From Chloroflexota bacterium (GTDB taxonomy: Bacteria; Chloroflexota; Anaerolineae; Promineifilales; Promineifilaceae): a stretch of DNA of 12,355 nt. Positions 1 to 7,061 of this stretch are shown in pieces. The stretch spans positions 1 to 12,355 of the forward strand of contig QQUD01001093.1 in NCBI GenBank assembly GCA_008501785.1, given 5' to 3'. Position 1 is the first letter of the stretch, and the number at the start of each line of letters is the position of its first letter. A program made the position numbers and the translations under genes. The notes beneath the pieces were generated by a model, which worked only from the letters and a program-made list of their open reading frames with translations, was not told where the DNA came from and ran no database searches.

Positions 1-1458
1 CGATAAATGCCCCGTCATTTGCTCATACGCTTCATCTATCGCGTCTTGATTGACGTGCAGTTCGACCAGCCGTGCTTCAAATTTGAGCGGCAGGGTTGCT
101 TTGTCCCGAATCGAATCTTCAAAGGAGTAGCGGTCCAGATAGCCGTTTTCGTCTTCTTCTGCGCCAAAGGCGTAAAAGGTGTTGCGGTCTCGTTTGTTGA
201 TGGGGGTGCCGGTGAGACCAAAGAGGAAGGCGTTCGGCAATGCTTCGCGCATGAAGCGGCCCAAATCTCCTTCCTGGGTGCGGTGCGCTTCATCGACCAT
301 AATGATGATATTGGAATCGGTATTTAGGGCTTCGGTGGCTTCGGCGAATTTGTGGATGGTGGTGATGATGATTTTGCGCACCCCTTTGCGCAGTAAATCT
401 TGCAGTTCATCCCGTTTGTCAGTAGTAACGACGTTGGCCACATCGTTGGCGAGGAAGGTGCCGCTGATTTGGGTGTCCAGGTCCACGCGGTCTACGATGA
501 TCAGGACGGTGGGCTTTTTTAGTTCGGGGATGGTGCGCAGGAGCTGTGCGGCAAAGAGCATGAGCAGCGATTTACCGGAGCCTTGGAAGTGCCAGATGAG
601 ACCTTTGCGCGGCCGTCCCAGCACGACGCGACGCACAATTTTGAGTGCAGCGTAATATTGCTGGTAGCGGGCGATGATTTTGATCATTCGCCCTTGTTTG
701 TTGGTGGCGTAGGTGGTGAAGTGGCGCAGCATGTCCAGCACCACGCGCCGGTCCAGCATGGCCCGCACCGTATCGGCAACAGCTTGTAACCCTTCATGCT
801 CGGGTTCGGTTTGGTCGCTGTTGTGCCAGGGACCCCAATGTTGCAAGGGCGCCTGCACGGAGCCGTACCGGTACACTTTGCCTTCGCTGGCAAAGCTGAA
901 GATGTTAGGCACAAAGAATTGCGGCACGGCTTCTTCGTACCCTTGAATTTGCACGGCCGCATCAAACCAGGACCACGCCGAACGTACTGGCGTTTTGGCT
1001 TCACCCACGACCAGCGGAATGCCGTTCACAAACAGCACATGGTCAAACCGTTTTTCGACGGCAGCAGGTTTGAAGGTGACTTCTTCGCTGACGATGTAGC
1101 TGTTGTTGTCGAGATTATCATAATCAATGAGGCGGATGGGGACGTGGCGGTTGTTTTTGCCGAAGGGCATCGTGATGTCGTTGAGCAGCCATTCGGACAT
1201 GCGCTGGTTGGCGCGGATCAGGCCGTCTGACTGCACGGTGAGCAGGATGGCCCGCAGGCGGTGAATGACTTCATCAGCACGGGCGGGTTGGGCAGCGATT
1301 TCGGGATTTAGCCTTTGCAGTGCGGCGGTGAGCTCATCCAGCAGAAACACATCCCGAATAGAGCGGTTGAGGTCAATCGCTTTGACTTCCTGCCAGCCTA
1401 ATTCGCGGCGCAGAATGTCGGTTATTTGACGTTGGGTAGTGTTGTTTTCGTTAAACAT
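1..1458 (-). CDS. hsdR: Type I restriction enzyme R subunit HsdR (partial, C-terminus beyond window)
   Basis: This is the motor and nuclease subunit of a Type I restriction-modification complex: ATP-driven DNA translocation followed by cleavage of unmethylated DNA. The frame is open for all 486 codons from ATG 1458 to the window edge. The N-terminal nuclease domain has the PD-(D/E)xK pattern: D139 in FDHVLF, then E153 and K155 in GEAK. The helicase motor follows with Walker A QGSGKS (K296), DEAH at residues 389-392 and motif III TGTP at 416-419. HsdR proteins are usually about 1000 residues, so roughly half is missing, including the second RecA lobe. The start lies 26 bp after the lipoprotein stop, with only a weak AGGT ribosome site. 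The first 33 codons are duplicated upstream at 2503-2601, where hsdR would normally begin next to hsdS. GC content is clearly higher than in hsdS or the lipoprotein gene. Confidence 0.96.
   Translation of the reverse strand, partial: MFNENNTTQRQITDILRRELGWQEVKAIDLNRSIRDVFLLDELTAALQRLNPEIAAQPARADEVIHRLRAILLTVQSDGLIRANQRMSEWLLNDITMPFGKNNRHVPIRLIDYDNLDNNSYIVSEEVTFKPAAVEKRFDHVLFVNGIPLVVGEAKTPVRSAWSWFDAAVQIQGYEEAVPQFFVPNIFSFASEGKVYRYGSVQAPLQHWGPWHNSDQTEPEHEGLQAVADTVRAMLDRRVVLDMLRHFTTYATNKQGRMIKIIARYQQYYAALKIVRRVVLGRPRKGLIWHFQGSGKSLLMLFAAQLLRTIPELKKPTVLIIVDRVDLDTQISGTFLANDVANVVTTDKRDELQDLLRKGVRKIIITTIHKFAEATEALNTDSNIIIMVDEAHRTQEGDLGRFMREALPNAFLFGLTGTPINKRDRNTFYAFGAEEDENGYLDRYSFEDSIRDKATLPLKFEARLVELHVNQDAIDEAYEQMTGHLS
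1360..1458 (-). repeat. Direct repeat: 5' end of functional hsdR (copy A)
   Basis: This 99-bp stretch encodes HsdR residues 1-33. It matches 2503-2601 in the same orientation with 11 mismatches by hand alignment (88/99). The similarity ends abruptly after the Ser33 codon. Upstream of the start, a short GATAG resembles the hsdS tail that precedes copy B, so the repeat may extend weakly in that direction. The two copies flank the lipoprotein gene. Confidence 0.9.
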
Positions 1459-1484
1459 GGTTTCTGTACCTATCGCATTCTCGA

Positions 1485-2447
1485 TTATTCTTGATATTGT
1501 TCTAAAATGCCTTCAGGGCTTAGGATCACAACATCTACAACTGAACAACCGTCACCATCTGAACAAGTTCCCGGAATTTTTTGTTCACTTACCAATCGGT
1601 CAGCAATTATTTCCCATTGGTCGGGCTTGGCATAGAAAGCACCATGCCAATTGTACAGTGGCTCTAATCCTGTCACTTCGTATGTTGCATCTGGAAGAAA
1701 TACCACAACACTCCCTCTGTCTGTCCCGCCAGGTAAGCAAACACTTAGGACACAAATTTTTCCTGCTGTCATTGCATGAATTTCCCCTTCATTTACAGTT
1801 ATCTTTGTAGAAGTACCATCTGTGCCTGTTTCTTCAAAAAACTTTTGAGGAACTGTTACTTCAACGATTGTTTCGGCAGTTTCTTTAGGTTGAGGAATAT
1901 CTGCACTACTTCCTGGACAGCCAATGTTTGCGGGGGGAACAAGTTCAATGCTGAAATCTCGTCGAAAACTGTAAGGAATTTGTTGATTGATTTCACCAGC
2001 AACAATAACAATTTCTCCAGTTTCCCATATTTCAAATTGTCGGATAGTGTGTAAAACATGTGAATTGGGAGCGGCTCCAACTGTTAGGGAGCGACTGATA
2101 GCTTCAGAACGTCCGTATCCGACTTGATATTGACTTGCGACTTCTGTGCCAAGACCAACCTCACCGATGCCGGGTACACCTGCTTTACCTTCAGCATTTA
2201 CTGTAATGCCCCCACCTAATTCTAAGGTGTACAAAATTGTATGGATTTTCTCAATTGTCTGAGTTGTCTCAGCCGTTCCATCACAATTATCTTGATCAAT
2301 ATCTTCTTCAGAAATTAAACGCTTTTCCTGATCTTGTGGAACAACAACAATTTGAGCATTTGGTGCTTCTGCAACTTCTGGCCCATTGCCATTGCACCCA
2401 ATAATGAAAATAATCAGTAAAAGTATAAATCCTGCTTTTTTGCACAT
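1485..2447 (-). CDS. Putative lipoprotein of unknown function inserted between hsdS and hsdR
   Basis: A 320-residue protein with a lipoprotein signal: Lys-Lys near the N-terminus, a hydrophobic core and a lipobox ending IIGC with the lipidation cysteine at residue 18. It is therefore predicted to be exported and anchored to the membrane outer face. I chose ATG 2447 over an in-frame TTG at 2459 because a strong GGGAGGG ribosome site (2451-2457) sits just before the ATG and overlaps the codons after the TTG. The mature part appears beta-rich and has six further cysteines (in DNC, IGC, KIC, SVC, GTC and DGC contexts), an even number that could form disulfides. No family was recognised. An envelope lipoprotein is foreign to Type I restriction operons. 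Low GC and flanking duplicated hsdR ends suggest acquired cargo. Its stop is 26 bp before hsdR, so read-through into hsdR is possible. Confidence 0.85.
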   Translation of the reverse strand: MCKKAGFILLLIIFIIGCNGNGPEVAEAPNAQIVVVPQDQEKRLISEEDIDQDNCDGTAETTQTIEKIHTILYTLELGGGITVNAEGKAGVPGIGEVGLGTEVASQYQVGYGRSEAISRSLTVGAAPNSHVLHTIRQFEIWETGEIVIVAGEINQQIPYSFRRDFSIELVPPANIGCPGSSADIPQPKETAETIVEVTVPQKFFEETGTDGTSTKITVNEGEIHAMTAGKICVLSVCLPGGTDRGSVVVFLPDATYEVTGLEPLYNWHGAFYAKPDQWEIIADRLVSEQKIPGTCSDGDGCSVVDVVILSPEGILEQYQE

Positions 2448-2450
2448 ATT

Positions 2451-2457
2451 CCCTCCC
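2451..2457 (-). promoter_or_regulatory. Strong ribosome binding site of the lipoprotein gene
   Basis: The minus strand reads GGGAGGG, then AAT, then ATG. This near-perfect Shine-Dalgarno element fixes the start at 2447 instead of the upstream TTG. The other genes in this window have weak sites or none, so it marks the gene as well translated and perhaps of different origin. Confidence 0.75.
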
Positions 2458-2496
2458 AAACTGTGAACATGTTCCTATTTTGACATTTTATATTTT

Positions 2497-2601
2497 CTAA
2501 GTGGAGCGAGTGAGGTCAATCGCTTTGACTTCCCGCCAGCCTAATTCGCTGATCAGAATGTCGGTGATTTGGCGTTGGGTAGTGTTGTTTTCGTTGAACA
2601 C
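2497..2601 (-). pseudogene. hsdR 5' remnant (copy B), 34 codons then TAG
   Basis: Reading from GTG 2601, 7 bp after the hsdS stop, this fragment encodes VFNENNTTQRQITDILISEL and on to AIDLTRST, then stops at TAG 2497-2499. The first 33 codons match the start of the functional hsdR (1458 downward) at 88 of 99 bases. Similarity ends at about 2503, where AT-rich sequence leading to the lipoprotein gene begins. The position directly behind hsdS is where hsdR starts in ordinary hsdMSR operons, so this is probably the original hsdR start. It would have been cut off when the lipoprotein gene and a second hsdR start arrived. An AGGA ribosome site within the hsdS tail may still allow a 34-residue peptide to be made. 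Function is unlikely. Confidence 0.85.
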
Positions 2602-2608
2602 GGGACTT

Positions 2609-3787
2609 CTATCCTGAAAGGAATTGACTCAAAAGCGCATTTTTTAAATTGATGGACTTTAGAACTTTTTGTTGCACAGCCTGAAACGCTTCTTCACATA
2701 TTTGAAGTTGTTCTAAAATCTCCTCTTGCATTTCAAGAGTTGGCAGTAATACTGGAACTTGTGACAGACTTTTTCTATTAATTTTTTTCATGCTGGCACT
2801 TGTTCCAGCAGAAATTCGTTGTAATTGGAACCTCCCTTCCCTAGAAAGTAGATACTGTTCAAGATACTTTTTGTTGATTTTTGATTCATCAACTGGAAGT
2901 CGCATCATTGTATCTGGAAAAGATACATCCAAACGATCTTCATTGAAGATTCCAACTAAACCAACCAACTCTCTAGTATTTGAACGTGAAATTAGAAAAT
3001 CATTTTTATAGAGGAGAGCAGCCCGCATTTGCGAGGTCAATTCTACTGTTTTTAGATGTCCAAATTCATAACCTGTTTTGCTTAATGCAGAAAGGGAAAG
3101 CACAAAATGCCCAGTAACCTTATCCACACTATGCGCTGAATGACCGCTTTCAGGATTACCGGTCAAAAGGTTTATGAGTTTGACGGTCTTTGCTGTATTT
3201 GATGTCTTGTGAATTAGTTGCTCACGAAACGCTCTTTGTAAATTAAAGGCTTGTTCTTCGCTATTTTGAAATTGTCGAATTGTTTCCTCAACGGCCGTTA
3301 ACACCTCAGCAATCCGTCTCTGCTCATCTGGAGGGGGCAGCGCAAATTCATACTTGGCGATGTCTTTCCAATTGACATACGGATTTGTAGAACCACGAGA
3401 GTTCTTGATTGAATGCTCTACAAATGGCTCACTCTGCATAATAAATGGCAAAAGCGGCGGGTAAATTTTCTCTGGTATAGCTTCAATAACAAAAGTTGTA
3501 TTGGCGCAGATACCATCAAATTCAGCAACGGCAACTTTGCGCAAATAGGTACGGCGTGAACCATATAGTATTTGCCCTTTCTGAAACTTGCGGTGAAATG
3601 CTGGCCCAAGATACCCGTCCCCAACTATCCCCCAGCGACGGATTTTCAGATCATCGGTATTCATATGTCCACCAGCCACATACCGATCTAAATCGCTTGT
3701 TTCGGGGTTGACTTTATCTTTGATTTGTCTGGCAACTTCGCCAAATTTCACCAAAGTCCAGCCAGCTTGTTTATTATGCTTATTCAT
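2609..3787 (-). CDS. hsdS: Type I restriction-modification specificity subunit HsdS
   Basis: HsdS chooses the bipartite DNA target and holds the methylase and motor subunits together. The protein is 392 residues with two target-recognition domains (about 9-150 and 200-348). Each is followed by a conserved helical spacer: PPPDEQRRIAEVL onward (151-195) and LPTLEMQEEILEQL to the C-terminus (349-392). Both halves are complete, so the target should be a normal two-part site. I chose ATG 3787, giving an N-terminus of MNKHNKQAGWTLV that places the typical GW-LV start of domain 1 at residues 9-13. This start overlaps the hsdM stop by 8 bp (ATGAATAA), implying translational coupling. An in-frame ATG at 3814 would add 9 residues and is less likely. 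The gene is AT-rich like the 3' half of the upstream hsdM, which suggests the two moved together. Confidence 0.95.
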   Translation of the reverse strand: MNKHNKQAGWTLVKFGEVARQIKDKVNPETSDLDRYVAGGHMNTDDLKIRRWGIVGDGYLGPAFHRKFQKGQILYGSRRTYLRKVAVAEFDGICANTTFVIEAIPEKIYPPLLPFIMQSEPFVEHSIKNSRGSTNPYVNWKDIAKYEFALPPPDEQRRIAEVLTAVEETIRQFQNSEEQAFNLQRAFREQLIHKTSNTAKTVKLINLLTGNPESGHSAHSVDKVTGHFVLSLSALSKTGYEFGHLKTVELTSQMRAALLYKNDFLISRSNTRELVGLVGIFNEDRLDVSFPDTMMRLPVDESKINKKYLEQYLLSREGRFQLQRISAGTSASMKKINRKSLSQVPVLLPTLEMQEEILEQLQICEEAFQAVQQKVLKSINLKNALLSQFLSG

Positions 3788-5255
3788 GAAGTTTGTCGTC
3801 TTGTAAAATGGCAAATAAAGTATCCATTGAAGCTCTTAAATCTTGTGAACTTTGCTGCCATTCTGCCAAAATGATTGGCAGTGATTTTTGAATGCCATAA
3901 ATGTGAATGTTGTTTAGCACGTAATAATCTATTTTGAGCGACGCATCATTTGCGAGAATAGCGTCAATATTTACAACTTTGGCAAATTGCTCAATATCCT
4001 CATACGCTTGATAAGCTGAAATAATCTTTTCAATGTGCGTATCTTCTAAATAACTGTTTGTCTTCTGGCGTGTTACCTCATTCACCGCATTGATAAACAA
4101 AATCTTACCTTGCCTGTCTTTCGTTTTTTGACTGCGGCAAATAACAATACAAGCTTCCATCGAAGAGTTGTAAAAAAGATTTTCACCAATGCCTATAATC
4201 GCTTCAATGAGATCGGCTTCAATGATGCTTTTCCGCATATGTTGTTCATCTTCACGAAACAACACACCATGCGGAAAAAGAATGGCACAACGGCCACTTT
4301 TCTCGCTCATGCTGGCGAGAATATGCTGCCAAAATGCAAAATCAGCACGTCCTTGCGGCGGTAATCCATACACATTTCTTGGATCATTTTCCCATTTGTC
4401 GCGGTTCCAGCTATTAATCGAATACGGTGGATTCGCCAGAATCACATCAAACTGCTGCAAGCGATTGCCCTGCTTAAAATAAGGGTTGGCTAACGTATCC
4501 CCACGCACCACCTGAAAATCCTCAAAGCCATGCAAAAACAGGTTCATCCGCGCAATCGCCGAGGTCATCAGGTTAATTTCCTGACCCGCCATGCGCAGCG
4601 TGCGCGTGTCCTGCCCGCGCCGCTTCAACTCATCTGCCGCCGACAGCAGCATCCCACCAGAGCCGCAGGTGGGGTCATAAATACTTTCACCCTCTTGCGG
4701 CTGCAACAGCAGCGTCATCAAATGCACCACCGTGCGATTCGTATAAAATTCAGCGGCCGTGTGGCCACTGTCATCGGCAAACTTCTTGATCAGATACTCA
4801 TACGCCTGCCCCAACAAATCCTCATTCACCCGCGCCCGCGAAAGCGTCTGCGTCGAAAAATGCTCCAACAAATCCGTCAACGTCACATCAGAGAGGCGGT
4901 TTTTATTCGTCCACGGTGCATCCCCAAAAATACCGTCCAGCAGCGGATTCGCCTTTTCAATCTCGCGCATTGCGTTTTGAATCCCCACGCCAATATTTTG
5001 CGTGACGGCCCGCACATCCTGCCAATGCGCCCCCTCCGGTATTTGAAAGCGATGGTATTCTGGAAAGTCATCCCCCACTTCCGCCACCGACTGCGCCCGC
5101 TCCTCATCATACACATCACACAGCCGTTTAAAAAACATCAGCGGGAAGATAAACTGCTTGTAATCCCCGGCATCAATAAACCCGCGCAGCAAAATCGCCG
5201 CGCCCCACAAATATGATTCCAGTTCGGATTGGGTAATGGATTGATTATTACTCAT
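3780..5255 (-). CDS. hsdM: Type I restriction-modification DNA adenine methyltransferase HsdM, copy 1
   Basis: Predicted N6-adenine methyltransferase subunit of the Type I complex, 491 residues. It has the helical HsdM N-terminal domain (about 10-140), the SAM-binding motif DPTCGSGG (194-201) and the catalytic motif NPPY (275-278), so catalysis looks intact. The conserved EFYTPR motif before motif I reads EFYTNR (169-174), losing the usual proline. The C-terminal segment, which contacts HsdS in this family, is shorter than in copy 2, and DWNLNIPRYV of copy 2 corresponds to a divergent DASLKIDYYV here. It starts 9 bp after the CBS/HEPN gene and overlaps hsdS by 8 bp. Hand counts give 58-62% GC in 5' sample windows (4621-4680, 4801-4860) but 35-40% in 3' windows (4021-4140), indicating a mosaic gene. 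It is clearly paralogous to copy 2. Confidence 0.94.
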   Translation of the reverse strand: MSNNQSITQSELESYLWGAAILLRGFIDAGDYKQFIFPLMFFKRLCDVYDEERAQSVAEVGDDFPEYHRFQIPEGAHWQDVRAVTQNIGVGIQNAMREIEKANPLLDGIFGDAPWTNKNRLSDVTLTDLLEHFSTQTLSRARVNEDLLGQAYEYLIKKFADDSGHTAAEFYTNRTVVHLMTLLLQPQEGESIYDPTCGSGGMLLSAADELKRRGQDTRTLRMAGQEINLMTSAIARMNLFLHGFEDFQVVRGDTLANPYFKQGNRLQQFDVILANPPYSINSWNRDKWENDPRNVYGLPPQGRADFAFWQHILASMSEKSGRCAILFPHGVLFREDEQHMRKSIIEADLIEAIIGIGENLFYNSSMEACIVICRSQKTKDRQGKILFINAVNEVTRQKTNSYLEDTHIEKIISAYQAYEDIEQFAKVVNIDAILANDASLKIDYYVLNNIHIYGIQKSLPIILAEWQQSSQDLRASMDTLFAILQDDKLHE

Positions 5256-5264
5256 AAAATTTGC

Positions 5265-7061
5265 TTACAATATCTCTTTACCTATGGCTTCTACTATTGG
5301 CAGCATAATTTGAACAAATTTGACCATTGTGGGAACTGCATCCTTGCGTAATGCAGTTAAGTCCTCTTCGCTATCTGTAATTCGCGCTTTATAGATACGA
5401 GAAATACGACAGGCACGTTTACTGTCCAAACGTTGCCATAAAAGCTCATGTCCTAAAGCCGTTTCTATTTCCTCTTTTTGTTCTTTAAGTTTGTCGAAAA
5501 ATTGCTTATTAAGCTCTTTGTCGCCAAAGTCAATATAAAATTCAACCCGAAAAATCCCCCCGCGTCCAAAAGAGTAATTTGATGAACCTAGATGACGGCC
5601 TTGAACGCCGAAATTTTTTGTCCAATACCAATTGGCTCCATCAGGACGTGGTGTATGCAAATGACTAAACAGCGGCTTTTCTCTTAGTTCATTAATTAAT
5701 GCACTATAGAAGTCTATATAAGCTCTTTGTCTTTCTTGAATTCTGGCGAAACGCGCAACCTGATTTGTCATATTAACTGAGGCAACACGCCATCCTACAT
5801 CAAGCCATTGCTTTGATTGCACATGCCCAACTGAATCATTTGCCCACCACGAGCGGTTTTTGTAAGCTGATGCAGGTAATTTTCCACCAATAATTTCTTC
5901 AATTTTTGAAAAAGTTGGTTTGACAATTTTCTTTTCAATGGGTTGATTTTGCAGCCAAATTGCAAGAGCTGCATATTTGCTTTCACCAGGAGCAGGTTCA
6001 TCAGCAATCGGTTGAATTTCCTGATCTGGTGCAGGTTCCTGTTCTTCCTCAATATCTAAGATTTCATCTGCGATAGAATCGTCGGGTGCGAAAACATCAT
6101 AAATTGCGGCTTGATGACTGACCAGCAAGTCATAGCAGTCTCGTAATTGAACACTTTGGTCGCGTGTGATTTCTCGGAAATGGGAAAGAGCGTTCCGTGT
6201 TTCACGAACATTGTCTAATAAATTTTGGAGAGACTTTTTCTCTAGTTCAAATATGTTCTCGTATTGAGACCAATGTTCCCTAAATAGAAACAAACTTATA
6301 TATTGGCCAAGCGTGAGATCATCAAAACTAACAGGTGGCCGTCTATCAACTATATGTTTTTCATACGTTTGGTTGAACAACTCATCATTAAAAGAAACGC
6401 TTTCTTCAGGTAGCGCATTTAGATAACTTTTTACGGCTTCAACAAATAATTGTGTATTGAAAACTTCATCAAACAGATCATCATCAAAAGGAAGGCACAC
6501 TGAGCTTAAATATTCTTTAAGTCCTTTTTTGAACTTTCGACGAATTCCAAAACTAGCACTTGTATTGCCTTGGATTAATTCAGTTAACCGAGCTTCTCCT
6601 TCAGGACTGCTGCTAAAAGCTAATTGCGTGTAATCTTTCAAGGTATTCTCAATATTTTCTACCAAAATAATATCTTTTGCTCTTTGCTGAAAATATTGAG
6701 CCGTATCATAGTCGGTAATGATTTGGATCAGCTTATCTTCATCATCTACAACAAGAGCAAGATTACCTGTCATATCCTCGAATAAATCAAGCAAGTCAAT
6801 ATTTTGATTGACTTGCTGTGGTTTGGTAAGCAAAGCATGTTTGATGCGAACGCCCTCAATAGACGTTGCATAATTATGCAAGGCTTTCAGAACTGAATCA
6901 CTCGTAATGATGCCAATCGGACAATTGTTTGAATCTACCACAGGCAATTGCGTGAAATCATTTTCTATCATTCGTTTAACGGCCGTTTTGATAGAATCGT
7001 CTAAGGTAACTGTCTCAACAGGGAGTTTATCTTTGATGAACTCTTGTACTGTCGTTGTCAT
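5265..7061 (-). CDS. CBS / HEPN-like / DUF7662-like / DUF4268-like accessory protein in the hsd operon
   Basis: A 598-residue soluble protein with four recognisable parts. Residues about 5-130 form a tandem CBS pair (FTQLPVVD-PIGIITSDSVL and LALVVDDEDKLIQIITDYD), a module that usually binds adenine nucleotides. Residues about 135-325 are helical and contain RETRNALSH; R289 to H294 fits the Rx4-6H ribonuclease motif of HEPN domains with the typical Asn after Arg, resembling Swt1-type HEPN. An acidic, proline-rich linker (325-360) follows. Residues 361-440 resemble DUF7662 (KYAALAIWL, SAYKNRSWWANDS, GWRV). Residues 443-595 resemble DUF4268 (RQRAYIDFYSALINELR, then FRVEFYIDFGDKE and QKEEIETALGHELLWQRL). 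It overlaps the upstream hsdM by 4 bp (ATGA) and precedes the second hsdM by 9 bp, so it belongs to the same operon. A role as a nucleotide-gated backup nuclease guarding the restriction system is my inference. Domain names come from memory of family patterns. Confidence 0.85.
   Translation of the reverse strand: MTTTVQEFIKDKLPVETVTLDDSIKTAVKRMIENDFTQLPVVDSNNCPIGIITSDSVLKALHNYATSIEGVRIKHALLTKPQQVNQNIDLLDLFEDMTGNLALVVDDEDKLIQIITDYDTAQYFQQRAKDIILVENIENTLKDYTQLAFSSSPEGEARLTELIQGNTSASFGIRRKFKKGLKEYLSSVCLPFDDDLFDEVFNTQLFVEAVKSYLNALPEESVSFNDELFNQTYEKHIVDRRPPVSFDDLTLGQYISLFLFREHWSQYENIFELEKKSLQNLLDNVRETRNALSHFREITRDQSVQLRDCYDLLVSHQAAIYDVFAPDDSIADEILDIEEEQEPAPDQEIQPIADEPAPGESKYAALAIWLQNQPIEKKIVKPTFSKIEEIIGGKLPASAYKNRSWWANDSVGHVQSKQWLDVGWRVASVNMTNQVARFARIQERQRAYIDFYSALINELREKPLFSHLHTPRPDGANWYWTKNFGVQGRHLGSSNYSFGRGGIFRVEFYIDFGDKELNKQFFDKLKEQKEEIETALGHELLWQRLDSKRACRISRIYKARITDSEEDLTALRKDAVPTMVKFVQIMLPIVEAIGKEIL

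Noticed and set aside
2465..2474. Palindrome GAACATGTTC upstream of the lipoprotein gene as a LexA/SOS box
   Set aside because: Gram-positive-type LexA boxes need GAAC-N4-GTTC; here only 2 bp separate the halves. It may still bind some regulator, but SOS control is not supported.
1360..2601. Composite transposon or simple target-site duplication around the lipoprotein gene
   Set aside because: No transposase or terminal inverted repeats were found, the repeats are 99 bp and 11% diverged, and they encode the start of hsdR in the correct frame.
4530..5216. 228-codon plus-strand open frame opposite hsdM copy 1
   Set aside because: Arg/Gln/His-rich low-information product fully inside the GC-rich half of hsdM on the other strand; no recognisable domain.
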